A program made the translations under genes and the position numbers. This document shows positions 7,458-15,901 of a stretch of DNA of 64,000 bases, in pieces. The stretch is from Coraliomargarita sinensis (GTDB taxonomy: Bacteria > Verrucomicrobiota > Verrucomicrobiia > Opitutales > Coraliomargaritaceae). How positions within the stretch are numbered: the stretch's first letter is position 1; each line of letters begins with the position of its first letter. A model generated the notes under the pieces. It ran no database searches and was not told the origin of the DNA. It saw only the letters and a program-made list of their open reading frames with translations. Location: the NCBI RefSeq assembly GCF_003185655.1, contig NZ_QHJQ01000008.1:1-64000 (forward strand). Reading direction: 5' to 3'.

Positions 7458-8969
7458 TTAATATTTTATCTGAATCTGCTGCATGAATTTGTAGGTGTCT
7501 GAGAGGTCTGAGTCGCTGCCTTTTGAAAACTGTTGCTCAACGGATTCGCCAGTGCGCCCGTCCTTGGCAATGACTGTGACGCGTCCAGCGTCGTCATATC
7601 CCATGTGAACCTGTACCGGGTAGTTCTTTTCAGGTTTCTGGATGGGGCCGAAATCGAAACTACCAAGGCTCTCGGCCGGTGTATAGGGATCTTTGCGCTG
7701 TAGTATTTCGAGTGAGACCGTCGTCTGCTCGTCCTTACGGGTATAGACGGTTTGCTTGAAGGAAGTCGGCACGGGCACGTTCTTTTCGATCATTGGATGA
7801 AAAATGATCTTCTTTTTTTCGCTATCAAAAACACGGATGCCGAGCTCGTTGGAAGTGACAATCTGTTTAAGTGGTGGAGCGGCAGTCTGCTTGTCGCCGT
7901 AGAGTTGTTCAGCAAGGAGGGCTGCGCCGAATGCGACTGAAGCGTGAGGCTGCTTGCGACGGATACGCGTAGCAGGAAGACCGGACATCTCGCGAACCTT
8001 ACGCTCTATGCAGGGTACTAAGCTGGAACCTCCTGTAAGTACCAAGTCGTCTATGTCATCCCAGCTTAGATGTTGATTGGTTAAAGCTCGTTCGCAGACT
8101 TCCTCACATGCCTCCAGCCACGGCTCGGCAGCCTCCTCAAATTGTTGGCGGCTGAAAGTGACCCGCATGGAGCGGCCGCCTAAGATGAGCGGGCGACTGA
8201 TGACGTCATTCTTTGGATCAGACAGCTCTAATTTAGCCTTCACAGCAAAGAGGCGGAGTTTCTGCATGGCTTCGGCGTCATTACGGATGTCTGCACGGAA
8301 CTGCCCCAGGTGCTGCTCCGCAACAATGTCCATAATAACTTCATCAAAGTTCTTGCCGCCGATATTGTCAGCGCCCTCCGTGGCGATAGCATAGAGGCCC
8401 TCCGGGGTAGCGGAAAGAATAGTAGCGTCAAAGGTGCCGCCACCGATGTCGAAGACGAAAATTAGCTTTTCCCCTTTCTTGGTATCGAGGCCAAAATAAG
8501 TGGCCGCCGCCAAAGGTTCTTCTACCAGTCCAAGGACAGCGATGTCGGCAAGACGGCCAGCGTTAACGGTCGCCTCTCGTTGGGCCTCGTTGAAATTTGC
8601 GGGGACAGTAATAACGGCCCCTGTGATCAGCTCACTGGTCGCAGCTTCTGCATCCTCCTTTAGTTTTCTCAGTATTAGAGCGGAGATGGCTTCAGGTGAG
8701 TATGACTGCGAATTATGGTCCGAATAGACCGGGTCCCCGTTTTTACCCATGCTAAGTTTGGCAAATCGGCAGTGGGATAGGGTTGGCTCCTCATCAAGAA
8801 TTTCCTCAACCAGATCGCCTATCACACAGCCTCGCTCACCGATGTGCACAACAGAAGGCGTTTGAAAACGCTTATTGTCATTCTGAGCCGGGCACAAGGT
8901 TGGGGTACCTGTCGCATTTATATAGCTGACAAGTGAAAAGGTCGTACCAAGGTCAATACCCACTATCAT
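7458..8969 (-). CDS. Short DnaK/Hsp70-like chaperone
   Basis: This 503-residue Hsp70 family protein has a complete nucleotide-binding domain: phosphate 1 motif GIDLGTTFS (residues 4-12), phosphate 2 DIGGGTFDATI, and the adenosine motif VLTGGSSLVP. About 115 residues remain after residue 385, with a beta-sandwich-like substrate domain (SNELGIRVF..., KNVPVPTSF) and no helical lid or EEVD-type tail; canonical DnaK has about 640 residues. It should bind and hydrolyse ATP and hold extended peptides in the cytoplasm. It faces the J-like/PEGA gene, with tails about 190 bases apart and no GrpE nearby. That suggests a dedicated paralogue serving this cassette rather than the housekeeping DnaK. The start ATG is immediately followed by IVGIDLG, the usual Hsp70 opening, so the N-terminus is secure. 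Confidence 0.85.
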   Translation of the reverse strand: MIVGIDLGTTFSLVSYINATGTPTLCPAQNDNKRFQTPSVVHIGERGCVIGDLVEEILDEEPTLSHCRFAKLSMGKNGDPVYSDHNSQSYSPEAISALILRKLKEDAEAATSELITGAVITVPANFNEAQREATVNAGRLADIAVLGLVEEPLAAATYFGLDTKKGEKLIFVFDIGGGTFDATILSATPEGLYAIATEGADNIGGKNFDEVIMDIVAEQHLGQFRADIRNDAEAMQKLRLFAVKAKLELSDPKNDVISRPLILGGRSMRVTFSRQQFEEAAEPWLEACEEVCERALTNQHLSWDDIDDLVLTGGSSLVPCIERKVREMSGLPATRIRRKQPHASVAFGAALLAEQLYGDKQTAAPPLKQIVTSNELGIRVFDSEKKKIIFHPMIEKNVPVPTSFKQTVYTRKDEQTTVSLEILQRKDPYTPAESLGSFDFGPIQKPEKNYPVQVHMGYDDAGRVTVIAKDGRTGESVEQQFSKGSDSDLSDTYKFMQQIQIKY

Positions 8970-9149
8970 GTCTGTATTCAGGCAAAAACAGTGAAAATGA
9001 GAAGCACAAAGATTTGATCAACCTGCCATTGGATCCTGTTCGTTTTGGTGGTCGGTGAAGAAACCTAGTCCATCAAACATAGGACGATTCCGTGGTTTGT
9101 CGGTGGCTATCTGGATACTCTACATGTTGAAGACCCCGAGGTGGTGTAG

Positions 9150-9638
9150 GTGGAGCGGGTATTTCTCAATTCAGGATTAAAAACCTATATCATCGGGTTG
9201 AAAGTTGGAAAAACCAGGCCCTGCTACCATAACATCTATTCCGGAAAGGATATTATTGAAGTGACCTTTAACGACCCTGTCAGCCGTCTTTCGACAAGGA
9301 CGACTATGTTCGATATCGAGGTGGAACACATGGCCATGGCTGTCTTTGCGGAGGACACGACCCCTCTGAGCTTTGAGCAGGAACCTTGCTCTGTTGAGGT
9401 AGGGCCGGAAGTCATTCTCGACTCGACGCGTTATGTTGATGAGCGTGTTCAGGCAGTTGATCGAATGATGAACGGAGCAGAGACGGCACAGGCAGCGCAC
9501 CGCTTGCGTCTTATTCATCGAGATGCGAGCAAGAACCTTTATCTGATGACCAACGCGGTGATCCCTGTTCGGGTGGACAAACCGATGTGGGTTCATGCAG
9601 AGGGCGCCATCACAAAGCAAAACCAGGGGGGTTGCTGA
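9150..9638 (+). CDS. Hypothetical protein, possibly 5'-truncated
   Basis: The open frame begins at a GTG (9150) right after an in-frame TAG, with no Shine-Dalgarno sequence; the first internal ATG is at 9306. It encodes up to 162 soluble residues with no signal peptide or membrane segment. Visible features are a beta-rich first half and an amphipathic helical stretch (VDERVQAVDRMMNGAETAQ) in the second. No family is recognised. It diverges from the Hsp70 gene across about 180 bases and is followed by an overlapping small gene. The poor start and the decayed DNA downstream suggest a remnant operon, once possibly linked to the chaperone cassette. Confidence 0.35.
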   Translation: MERVFLNSGLKTYIIGLKVGKTRPCYHNIYSGKDIIEVTFNDPVSRLSTRTTMFDIEVEHMAMAVFAEDTTPLSFEQEPCSVEVGPEVILDSTRYVDERVQAVDRMMNGAETAQAAHRLRLIHRDASKNLYLMTNAVIPVRVDKPMWVHAEGAITKQNQGGC

Positions 9639-9921
9639 AGTAAGGGAAGCTCTGATTTATGGTGAGTATGCGGTCGGGTTGGGTACTCGCTGGAGGCCCT
9701 GGCCGGAATGTGTTGGCCAGATGGACAGTAGGTTGCGAAAACGCATTCTAGACGCGGTCAGTGAAGACCCGGAGGTTTTTGGGTGCGTGGGCATCGAGTA
9801 TCAGCTCAGGACTAGCGGCAGGAAGACTCGGGAAGTGTTTGTGCTGGGAGCGACGGGTGAGGGCTGTACTGAGGAACTCAAGCGGGAATTTCCTTCGGAC
9901 GAGGTAGTGGGTGCGCCATAA
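9595..9921 (+). CDS. Hypothetical protein overlapping previous gene
   Basis: The frame gives up to 108 residues. The only ATG (9595) lies 44 bases inside the preceding gene, so the true start may be a non-ATG codon near 9640. The body (IYGEYAVGLGTRWRPWPECVG) is followed by a basic helix (DSRLRKRILDAVSED), then a beta stretch. There is no signal peptide. It is not recognised as any family. About 30 bases downstream, AGGAG and a further start suggest a third gene of the same unit. Confidence 0.35.
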   Translation: MQRAPSQSKTRGVAEVREALIYGEYAVGLGTRWRPWPECVGQMDSRLRKRILDAVSEDPEVFGCVGIEYQLRTSGRKTREVFVLGATGEGCTEELKREFPSDEVVGAP

Positions 9922-9955
9922 AACTCCAAACGCTTGTATAATTTTAATAGGAGAA

Positions 9956-10153
9956 ATGAGTTTGATGGCGCAAAAATACTATTATGTTGTCCCAGCCCTG
10001 ACCCGCTGCCACCACCCATTCTTCGGCAACTCAATCCCTCGCTTCCGGCAGCGCTTGCGTATTGCCAAGGTTCAGGCTCTCCTTGCCAAAAGCAAATTCC
10101 AATCAGAAATGAGGATTGTCGCTACGCTCGAATCGACGTTTGACCATCTTTAG
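9956..10153 (+). pseudogene. Truncated gene start fused to recombinase debris
   Basis: AGGAG at 9949-9953 precedes two in-frame starts, ATG 9956 (MSLMAQKYYYVVPAL) and ATG 9965, the latter with better spacing. The protein-like reading lasts only about 20 residues past MAQKYYYVV before it runs into DNA that, on the other strand, resembles the recombinase fragment found again at 11199-11502. The gene therefore looks cut off at about 10025. The opening resembles small proteins starting M-x-x-YYYLVASL, but too little is left to name it. Confidence 0.3.
10021..10104 (-). pseudogene. Decayed tyrosine-recombinase fragment (copy 1)
   Basis: The complement contains a reading LAIRKRCRKRGIELPK. It matches AIRKRCLKREIELHG in the recombinase remnant at 11199-11502, and the DNA of about 39 bases at 10027-10065 and 11236-11274 differs at only about seven positions. 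Both sit in the same orientation, on either side of a PEP-CTERM gene. Surrounding frames are interrupted by stops. Confidence 0.35.
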
Positions 10154-10211
10154 GTCGACTCGGTCAATCACTCCGCAGTGAGTTTCGATTGATCGCGAAG
10201 AAGAACTTCAA

Positions 10212-10865
10212 TCATCGGCGACGCAACGCCAGAAGAAATCCTATAAGGCCGAGGCCCAAGCCAAAACTGGCTGGTTCAGGCACCGCCGTCATGATTCCGT
10301 CGCTTTCGAAGAAACCATCTGGTCCGCTGGTGTTAACGAAGTTACTATTCTCGAACTGCAGCACTCGGCTACCCCCTGTCAGGCTGCTGACCTCTTGATA
10401 GAAATCGTTTCCGGCGGCCGTATGACCGGTCAACTGCACTTCGCTCATTCCCACTCCATTCAAATCATCGTTGCTTTCCACATCGACGCGGAAGTCGTCG
10501 ACGAAAGATCCGGTGGCCCAGAGGACTCCGTTGTAAAAGAACTCCACCGGTTGAACGTTGCTGTCCAATTCGCGGTATTCTTCCCACCCCGGCGAAGAGG
10601 GACCGGGCGACTGCGAGTTCGCTGCATCAAGCTCAAGGTCGCCGAAAGTGAAAGTGAACAGGCTGGCATTGGGGATGGAACTGAACCCGTTATTTGTGAT
10701 TCCGGTTCCGTTGCCGGAGGCAATTTCACCCCACATGAAGTTTCCGGCAACCCACGGAATGCTTGTCAGATTGTCGTAATCGGAGAAGCCGTCATAATTA
10801 AGGGTGGCGGCGTTGAGGGCGGTGGTTGCCGCCATGGCTGATATAAGAATCATTACACGTTTCAT
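10212..10865 (-). CDS. PEP-CTERM sorting-domain protein
   Basis: The product has 217 residues: an N-terminal signal peptide (MKRVMILISAMAATTALNA), a beta-rich Asn/Ser/Gly-rich body, and a C-terminus with the PEP motif, hydrophobic helix and arginine cluster (AVPEPASFGLGLGLIGFLLA then LRRR). This tripartite tail is recognised and removed by an exosortase, and the protein is then usually exported to the surface or extracellular matrix. No exosortase gene is present in the window. The body shows no known domain, and its function is unknown. It stands alone, bracketed by recombinase debris. Confidence 0.8.
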   Translation of the reverse strand: MKRVMILISAMAATTALNAATLNYDGFSDYDNLTSIPWVAGNFMWGEIASGNGTGITNNGFSSIPNASLFTFTFGDLELDAANSQSPGPSSPGWEEYRELDSNVQPVEFFYNGVLWATGSFVDDFRVDVESNDDLNGVGMSEVQLTGHTAAGNDFYQEVSSLTGGSRVLQFENSNFVNTSGPDGFFESDGIMTAVPEPASFGLGLGLIGFLLALRRR

Positions 10866-11198
10866 AAGATAAACTTACTTTTAAGATCAATTGACTCGTA
10901 TCTGACAACTCCAGAGATCGCCTGAGGCGAAAAGGGGGATAAAGACGGGAAACCTGATGTCAGGTTCAGCCGAATGGTTACTCGCCACCTACAACTCCTA
11001 CACTTTCATCTTCCGCCTGGCCCGCAGTGAATCGTCCAGACCGTAATCGGCAGCTCGAAGTGCCGGATCAGTGACATCAGCCTGATCGAGTCGGTAGGTT
11101 TTTCCACGATCAGGATGATGCCCGCCTGCCTGTTGCTCTAAAAGGCATAGTTCAAGCTCTGGCCGATAGCTACCTCCCATTTGGGGGCGAAGATTTTT
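10866..11198. other. Intergenic DNA without a recognisable gene
   Basis: This stretch upstream of the PEP-CTERM gene contains only short frames. One on the complement (10998-11180, 60 codons, ending DDSLRARRKMKV) has no start signal and no recognised similarity; given the recombinase debris on both sides, it is probably decayed mobile-element DNA. Confidence 0.4.
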
Positions 11199-11502
11199 CT
11201 AATTCTCAGAAGCCCTCACTTTCTGCCAGTGGCCATGTAATTCGATCTCTCGCTTCAGGCAACGCTTGCGGATCGCTTGATCTGCCTCTCGTAGCTGATG
11301 ATCCTCGAGGGTAGTGCGGACAAGGGTATGGTTTAGGTCGCGTCCGCTGTGTTCTTATAAGAGCTTATTTTGTTCTTCAACAGCATCAGCCCGATACTTG
11401 AAGTTCTTCCGGATCCTATCCCCGTTTTGCTTGTATCCCTGGACGCGATATGATGTGCTACCATTAGCCTTTGTCTGGAACTTGTTCCGGCAAACGAAAC
11501 CT
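11199..11502 (-). pseudogene. Tyrosine recombinase (integrase) N-terminal remnant (copy 2)
   Basis: On the complement, a frame from about 11502 to TAG at 11201-11199 reads the arm-binding and start of the core-binding region of an integrase: STSYRVQGYKQNGDRIRKNF, then YRADAVEEQNKLL, an in-frame TAA (11357-11355), and on as TLVRTTLEDHQLREADQAI. Verrucomicrobial integrases commonly show a W/YRVxGxxNGxRIRKNF line followed by a TxLTxxQLREAExA helix. The catalytic C-terminal domain is absent and the reading has an internal stop, so the gene is dead. The larger frame extending to 11789 has no recombinase character upstream. Confidence 0.5.
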
Positions 11503-11803
11503 GTCCGGGCGTATCGGAGAGTACGCCGGACCCCACAAGTGCAAGCGGGGTCTACACCAAAGTTTGGGGGCTGAAGCCTTTCCTTTCTATTTTCGTGGTT
11601 CATATTTAACCGCACTGGGCGATGACGCACAAGCAGGTTGGGAATTCGACGATAAAAGATCGTAGCGGAGACGTGCGGTGATGCCATGCCGGGAACGTGT
11701 TGCCTAAGACGCCGTCTCAGCGTGCTCGGCACTATTTCAGTTCTTGCTATCTCTACTTCCCGCAACTTATTTTTATTGAATCCAAACAATCACTATTAAC
11801 CAG

Positions 11804-12877
11804 ATGAAAAAAGTTCGCGTATCCCAACAGCAAATTGCCCGTGATCTGGGCGTATCCCAGACGTTGGTGTCCATGGTTCTTAACGGTCGCCGCAAAGGTG
11901 TTTCGGAGAAATCGTGTCAGAAAATTTTGGAACATGCTCGTAGTCAGGGGTATCGACCTAAGGGGATCGCGACGGAGTTTCTTTCCACGCCTGCTCTCAA
12001 TCGTTCCGTGGGACTCGTTCTGCGCGAGGGAGCCACACTTTACAGCCAGAGCCCGTTTTTTGGACATGTGCAGCACGGTCTCCATGAGTACCTTACGCAA
12101 GAGGGTGGCAACCTTGTTTTCATGGGTGTGGAACAGCACCTTGATTCAAAACGCCTGCAAAGTCTGCAGAATCCAGAGGCATTTGTCGGGCTGGTTATTT
12201 TGGGGCAAGTGACGAGAGAGTTTCTGCAAGCTATCCTGAAATTGCACTCCAAGGTGGTGACGATATCCTGCCAATATCCCGGGCTTTGTGATTCGGTGGT
12301 CCCGAATGAAGAACAGGCAGCTGATTTGATGGTACAGCACCTCATGGATCTTGGGCACAAGCATTTTGCCTGGATTGGAGGCAATTGTGGATCGCAGCGG
12401 GCAAACTCCCGGCTAAGGGCGGTTCAGAGTGCGCTGCACCTTCGCAACGCTTCTCTCGATACCAAATATTGCTTGGAAGCTGAAACCGGTGATCGTCGTG
12501 ACGGAAGTCAGCTGGCTGAGGTATTACTGAAAGAATCAGGCAACGGCGAATCGCCGACAGCATGGATTTGTTTCAACGGTGTGATGGCTCGCGGGGTGGT
12601 CAGCCACTTGACGAGCCAGGGCCTGCGTGTCCCTGACGATATCAGTATCACGGCTTTTGATGCGACACGGGTCTGCGAAGAAGAGCATCCGACGCTTACT
12701 GCAGCCTCGACTTCGCCTGAATTGATGGGCCGTGTCGCCGCTGAGCGTCTCCTTCAGGTCAAAGATGAGAATCAGGTCAGCTTCGTTGACTCCGTCTTAC
12801 CGGCAGAGCTCGTTGTGCGAGAAAGTACCGGGCAAGCCCCCAAAGCAGCGTCCAAGGGGCGCAAGCGGGCACGTTAA
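11804..12877 (+). CDS. LacI/GalR-family transcriptional regulator
   Basis: This 357-residue regulator opens with a LacI-type helix-turn-helix (residues 4-27: VSQQQIARDLGVSQTLVSMV) and a hinge region, then a periplasmic-binding-protein-like effector domain (about 67-335). Family landmarks include the line NRSVGLVL that starts the effector domain, the DLGHKHFAWIGG strand, and PDDISITAFDAT near the C-terminus. The protein ends in a basic tail (KAASKGRKRAR). LacI members usually repress sugar-use operons and release DNA when a sugar or sugar phosphate binds. It lies directly upstream of the HAD-GH3-symporter operon, its most likely target. The effector is unknown. Confidence 0.85.
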   Translation: MKKVRVSQQQIARDLGVSQTLVSMVLNGRRKGVSEKSCQKILEHARSQGYRPKGIATEFLSTPALNRSVGLVLREGATLYSQSPFFGHVQHGLHEYLTQEGGNLVFMGVEQHLDSKRLQSLQNPEAFVGLVILGQVTREFLQAILKLHSKVVTISCQYPGLCDSVVPNEEQAADLMVQHLMDLGHKHFAWIGGNCGSQRANSRLRAVQSALHLRNASLDTKYCLEAETGDRRDGSQLAEVLLKESGNGESPTAWICFNGVMARGVVSHLTSQGLRVPDDISITAFDATRVCEEEHPTLTAASTSPELMGRVAAERLLQVKDENQVSFVDSVLPAELVVRESTGQAPKAASKGRKRAR

Positions 12878-13059
12878 TCGCAGCCTCCGATTAGTCATCC
12901 GGAGAACATCCAAGGCCTTCGTCCTTTCTGGGTGAAGGATTCCGAAATTTTTTATTCGGCAGCCCGTTCATTCTGATCGCTTTGTGCCTCCGTACCCGCG
13001 GCGTATGGAAACTTTGTGTGAGATCGTAAAGAAACGTTGACGTGATAATATAATACTTA

Positions 13060-13077
13060 TTAATTTTAATAAATTAA
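13060..13077. promoter_or_regulatory. AT-rich palindrome, possible operator upstream of HAD-GH3-symporter
   Basis: TTAATTT-TAAT-AAATTAA is a perfect 7-base inverted repeat with a 4-base spacer, 68 bases before the HAD gene start. A TTGACG word lies at about 13036-13041, so the palindrome would overlap or follow the promoter. LacI-family operators are palindromic, but most have a central CG; this one does not, so its assignment is tentative. Confidence 0.3.
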
Positions 13078-13144
13078 CTCTATCCTTCGCATTGCAGCGC
13101 GGTAGCTGAAGGATTCGACTCACTCTATATTCAGCTTTTATTTC

Positions 13145-14026
13145 ATGTCGCCTAAACGTTATTTCCTGGGAATTGACTCCGACGGAACGGTCTTTGACTC
13201 AATGGTTATTAAGCACCAGCGTGTCTTTCAACCGGTTGCCATTGAGGTATGGAATTTAGGCTCGGTCGAGGCGCAGTATTGTTCCATCGCGGAGTCGATT
13301 AACCTTTATTCTGTGCATCGCGGGATTAACCGATTTGCGGGTTTGGCCATGATTTTTGATTTACTCGCAAAACAGTCGGATGAGGCGAAGGTATTGCTTG
13401 AAGGGCAGGCGGATTTGCAGGAGTACGTCCATTCCGGGAATGCTTTATCTTTCGCAGCGCTGGCTAATTATAATCAGTCCAAGCAAAGCACTTTTCTCGA
13501 CAAGGTTCTGGAGTGGAGCCTGCGAAGTGACTCGCTATATTCGGATATAATGGAGTCCAAAGGGAATCCGGTGTATCCATACGTGCGGAAATCTCTGGAG
13601 CGGGCATCGGAGCATGCCGATATCGTAGTTATTTCATCTTCTTCCCGTAAGACGCTTGAAGACGACTGGGCGAAGGCCGGGCTACTATCACTGGTCACAA
13701 AAATCGAAGGGCAGGAGCAGGGCAGCAAAACCTGTCAACTTAGAGAGGCGCTGGAAGCGGGTTACCCGGATGGCTGTGCATTGATGATGGGAGATGCCCT
13801 GAGTGATTTAGAGGCTGCGCGTGAACACGGCATGTCATTTTTCCCCATAATTCCACGTGCTGAAGAAGAGTCCTGGGAGCAGTTTTACGGGGTCGCCCTG
13901 GCCCGATTTTTCGAGGGCTCCTATACCGGCGAATACGAACAGGAAAGATTAGCTGAATTTGAAGGTACGCTTGTTCCGGATAATGAGGCGGTCGATTTTT
14001 CAGAGCCGGTTTTTCAAAACAGCTAA
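13145..14026 (+). CDS. HAD-superfamily hydrolase (probable phosphatase)
   Basis: The product has 293 residues with no signal peptide, so it is cytoplasmic. HAD motif I is GIDSDGTVFDS (Asp11 and Asp13 as nucleophile and acid), motif II is the VVISSSS strand, and motif IV is MMGDALSDLEAA near residue 215-225. The cap is large and mainly helical, inserted between motifs I and II (about 20-155). Such enzymes usually dephosphorylate small sugar phosphates or act as phosphoglucomutases; which applies cannot be read from the sequence. It is the first gene of a tight unit with GH3 (28 bases downstream) and a sodium symporter, so a role in processing an imported sugar is likely. Confidence 0.75.
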   Translation: MSPKRYFLGIDSDGTVFDSMVIKHQRVFQPVAIEVWNLGSVEAQYCSIAESINLYSVHRGINRFAGLAMIFDLLAKQSDEAKVLLEGQADLQEYVHSGNALSFAALANYNQSKQSTFLDKVLEWSLRSDSLYSDIMESKGNPVYPYVRKSLERASEHADIVVISSSSRKTLEDDWAKAGLLSLVTKIEGQEQGSKTCQLREALEAGYPDGCALMMGDALSDLEAAREHGMSFFPIIPRAEEESWEQFYGVALARFFEGSYTGEYEQERLAEFEGTLVPDNEAVDFSEPVFQNS

Positions 14027-14054
14027 TTTAGAATTTTAACCTGACTTATTTATA

Positions 14055-15848
14055 ATGAGCGAAGACCACAGTATAGAAAAGATACTTGATGCCATGTCAC
14101 TCGAGCAAAAGATCGGGCAGTGCGTTGTGGTTGGCATGTCCGGTAGCATCCCTTCCAATGCACTGAGAGAATCGATCGAACGCTACCATTGTGGCGGCAT
14201 TCGCCTTTCACCTTTCACGCGCATGTTCCGCTACTTTACCGATTCCAAGGCAAAGAAGCAGGAGCTGGGCGATGATTTTGTCCCCTCCATGCAGAAAATC
14301 GCCGACCCGGGTACACCGCCTTACTGTACTCCGGAACAGTATGCGGAAATGCTGAACGGTCTGCGCGAACTGGCTTCCAGGCGAAATCCTGCCATCCCTC
14401 TTCACATGGTGATCGACCAGGAAAACGATACCAGTAAAGACCTATCGCGTGGCGGCGTGGTGCAGTTTCCCTCCTGTATGGGGCTTGTTGCCGGAGGCAG
14501 CCTTGATGTCGCCCGTGACGTTGCCCGCAGTGTTGCCATCCAAATGAAGGCTTCCGGGTTGGACATGATCCACTCACCCGTTGTGGACGTGAACATCAAT
14601 CCGAACAATCCGGAGATCGGCTTTCGTGCATTCAGCGATGATCCGGAAGTGGTTGCCGAGTATGCAATCGCAATGCTGCAAGGCTACCAGGAGGGCGGGG
14701 TTATTGCGGCTGCCAAGCATTTTCCGGGCCGTGGTGATTCGGCTACCGATGCGCATCATGCCTGTCCGATACTCGATGTGAGTCGTGAGCGTCTGCATGC
14801 CGTCGACCTGCTGCCCTATAAAAGGCTGATCGAGGCCGGTCTGGATTCCATAATGATCGCGCACTGCATTTACCCGCAAATCGATCCCGATCATATTTCG
14901 ACGGTTTCCCGCAAGGTCGTTACCGGCTTGCTTCGGGAGGAACTCGGTTTCGAGGGTCTGATCACTTCCGACAGTATTACCATGGGTGCTTTGATTGACC
15001 GCTACGGAATAGGTGAAGCCTGTGCCCGTGCACTGGATGCCGGAATTGATACGATTCTGATGAAGGCGGAGAATCAATGGCGCGGCGAGATGTTCTACAC
15101 CATTCGGAAATGGGTGGAAGACGGCCGGATTAATTCGGACGAACTTGATGACAAGGTGCGCCGTGTCCTTCGTGCGAAGATGAAATACGGACTGTTTGAG
15201 AAACACGGCAAGGTCGATGCCTCGCAGGCGGCGACACCATACAAGGACGAGGTGATCATCGAGACTTCGAAAGTCGCTGCTCAAAATGCGATTTTGGTTC
15301 CGAAGGACGATTTCGGGGTGCTTCCGCTGGATCGAAACAAGAAGGTGTTACTCATCAACCAGCAAAACTCAATCAAGTCACCACACGACCTGTGGGACCA
15401 CCCGGCGCTATTCTCCCAGATTATGGAGGAGGATTGGCCGAGGCTACAGACCTACGAAACCAAGTTCAGTTCGACACCGGAGCAAGACAAGGCGGTTGTG
15501 GAATTTGTCGAGGCCAACGATTACGACGTAATCTTTTGTACGAATTTTTACGACCGTCAGGCGAAGCCGAACAGTTACGTGAAAACTCTCATCGATAAAG
15601 GCTACCCCGTGCTTCTCATGACCAACACGCCTTACTGTATTAACGAAGTCGGAGGTCTTATCCCTTCAGCCGGAAGCGTGATTTTAAATATGAATCTGAC
15701 GCCGGAAGGGTTGCGCACCGCAAAGAAAGTGATCTTTGGTGAGTTGAAGCCCAAGGGCAAATGGCCAATTTCAAATTATAACCCTTTCAAAACTGAGGAA
15801 GAATCGTTAGCAACGGCACCCGCGGGTAGTATGATCCCGGTCAAATAA
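14055..15848 (+). CDS. Glycoside hydrolase family 3, NagZ-like
   Basis: This 597-residue protein has no signal peptide. The N-terminal TIM barrel carries the NagZ-type catalytic loop KHFPGRGDSATDAHH (221-235; the His/Asp dyad that acts as general acid/base in beta-N-acetylglucosaminidases) and the nucleophile strand EGLITSDSITMGAL, with Asp306 as the expected nucleophile. Residues 390-597 form a second alpha/beta domain as in two-domain GH3 enzymes. NagZ-type GH3 removes terminal beta-GlcNAc, or acts as a phosphorylase; other hexosamine or hexose substrates are possible. It lies between a HAD phosphatase and a sodium symporter, so it probably acts in the cytoplasm on imported small glycosides. 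Insertions at about 50-100 make it longer in that loop than NagZ. Confidence 0.8.
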   Translation: MSEDHSIEKILDAMSLEQKIGQCVVVGMSGSIPSNALRESIERYHCGGIRLSPFTRMFRYFTDSKAKKQELGDDFVPSMQKIADPGTPPYCTPEQYAEMLNGLRELASRRNPAIPLHMVIDQENDTSKDLSRGGVVQFPSCMGLVAGGSLDVARDVARSVAIQMKASGLDMIHSPVVDVNINPNNPEIGFRAFSDDPEVVAEYAIAMLQGYQEGGVIAAAKHFPGRGDSATDAHHACPILDVSRERLHAVDLLPYKRLIEAGLDSIMIAHCIYPQIDPDHISTVSRKVVTGLLREELGFEGLITSDSITMGALIDRYGIGEACARALDAGIDTILMKAENQWRGEMFYTIRKWVEDGRINSDELDDKVRRVLRAKMKYGLFEKHGKVDASQAATPYKDEVIIETSKVAAQNAILVPKDDFGVLPLDRNKKVLLINQQNSIKSPHDLWDHPALFSQIMEEDWPRLQTYETKFSSTPEQDKAVVEFVEANDYDVIFCTNFYDRQAKPNSYVKTLIDKGYPVLLMTNTPYCINEVGGLIPSAGSVILNMNLTPEGLRTAKKVIFGELKPKGKWPISNYNPFKTEEESLATAPAGSMIPVK

Positions 15849-15901
15849 GCAGACAACTATTCGCCGGCCAGACGCACCCGATACTAAGCCTCTACTCCTC
15901 T

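Noticed and set aside
8891..9149. Search for a HrcA-type CIRCE element upstream of the Hsp70 gene
   Set aside because: No TTAGCACTC-N9-GAGTGCTAA inverted repeat was seen between Hsp70 and the next gene.
11355..11789. Treating the whole 144-codon minus frame as an intact integrase gene
   Set aside because: Only the end of the frame resembles the arm-binding domain, and the recombinase-like reading continues past an in-frame TAA, so it is a remnant.
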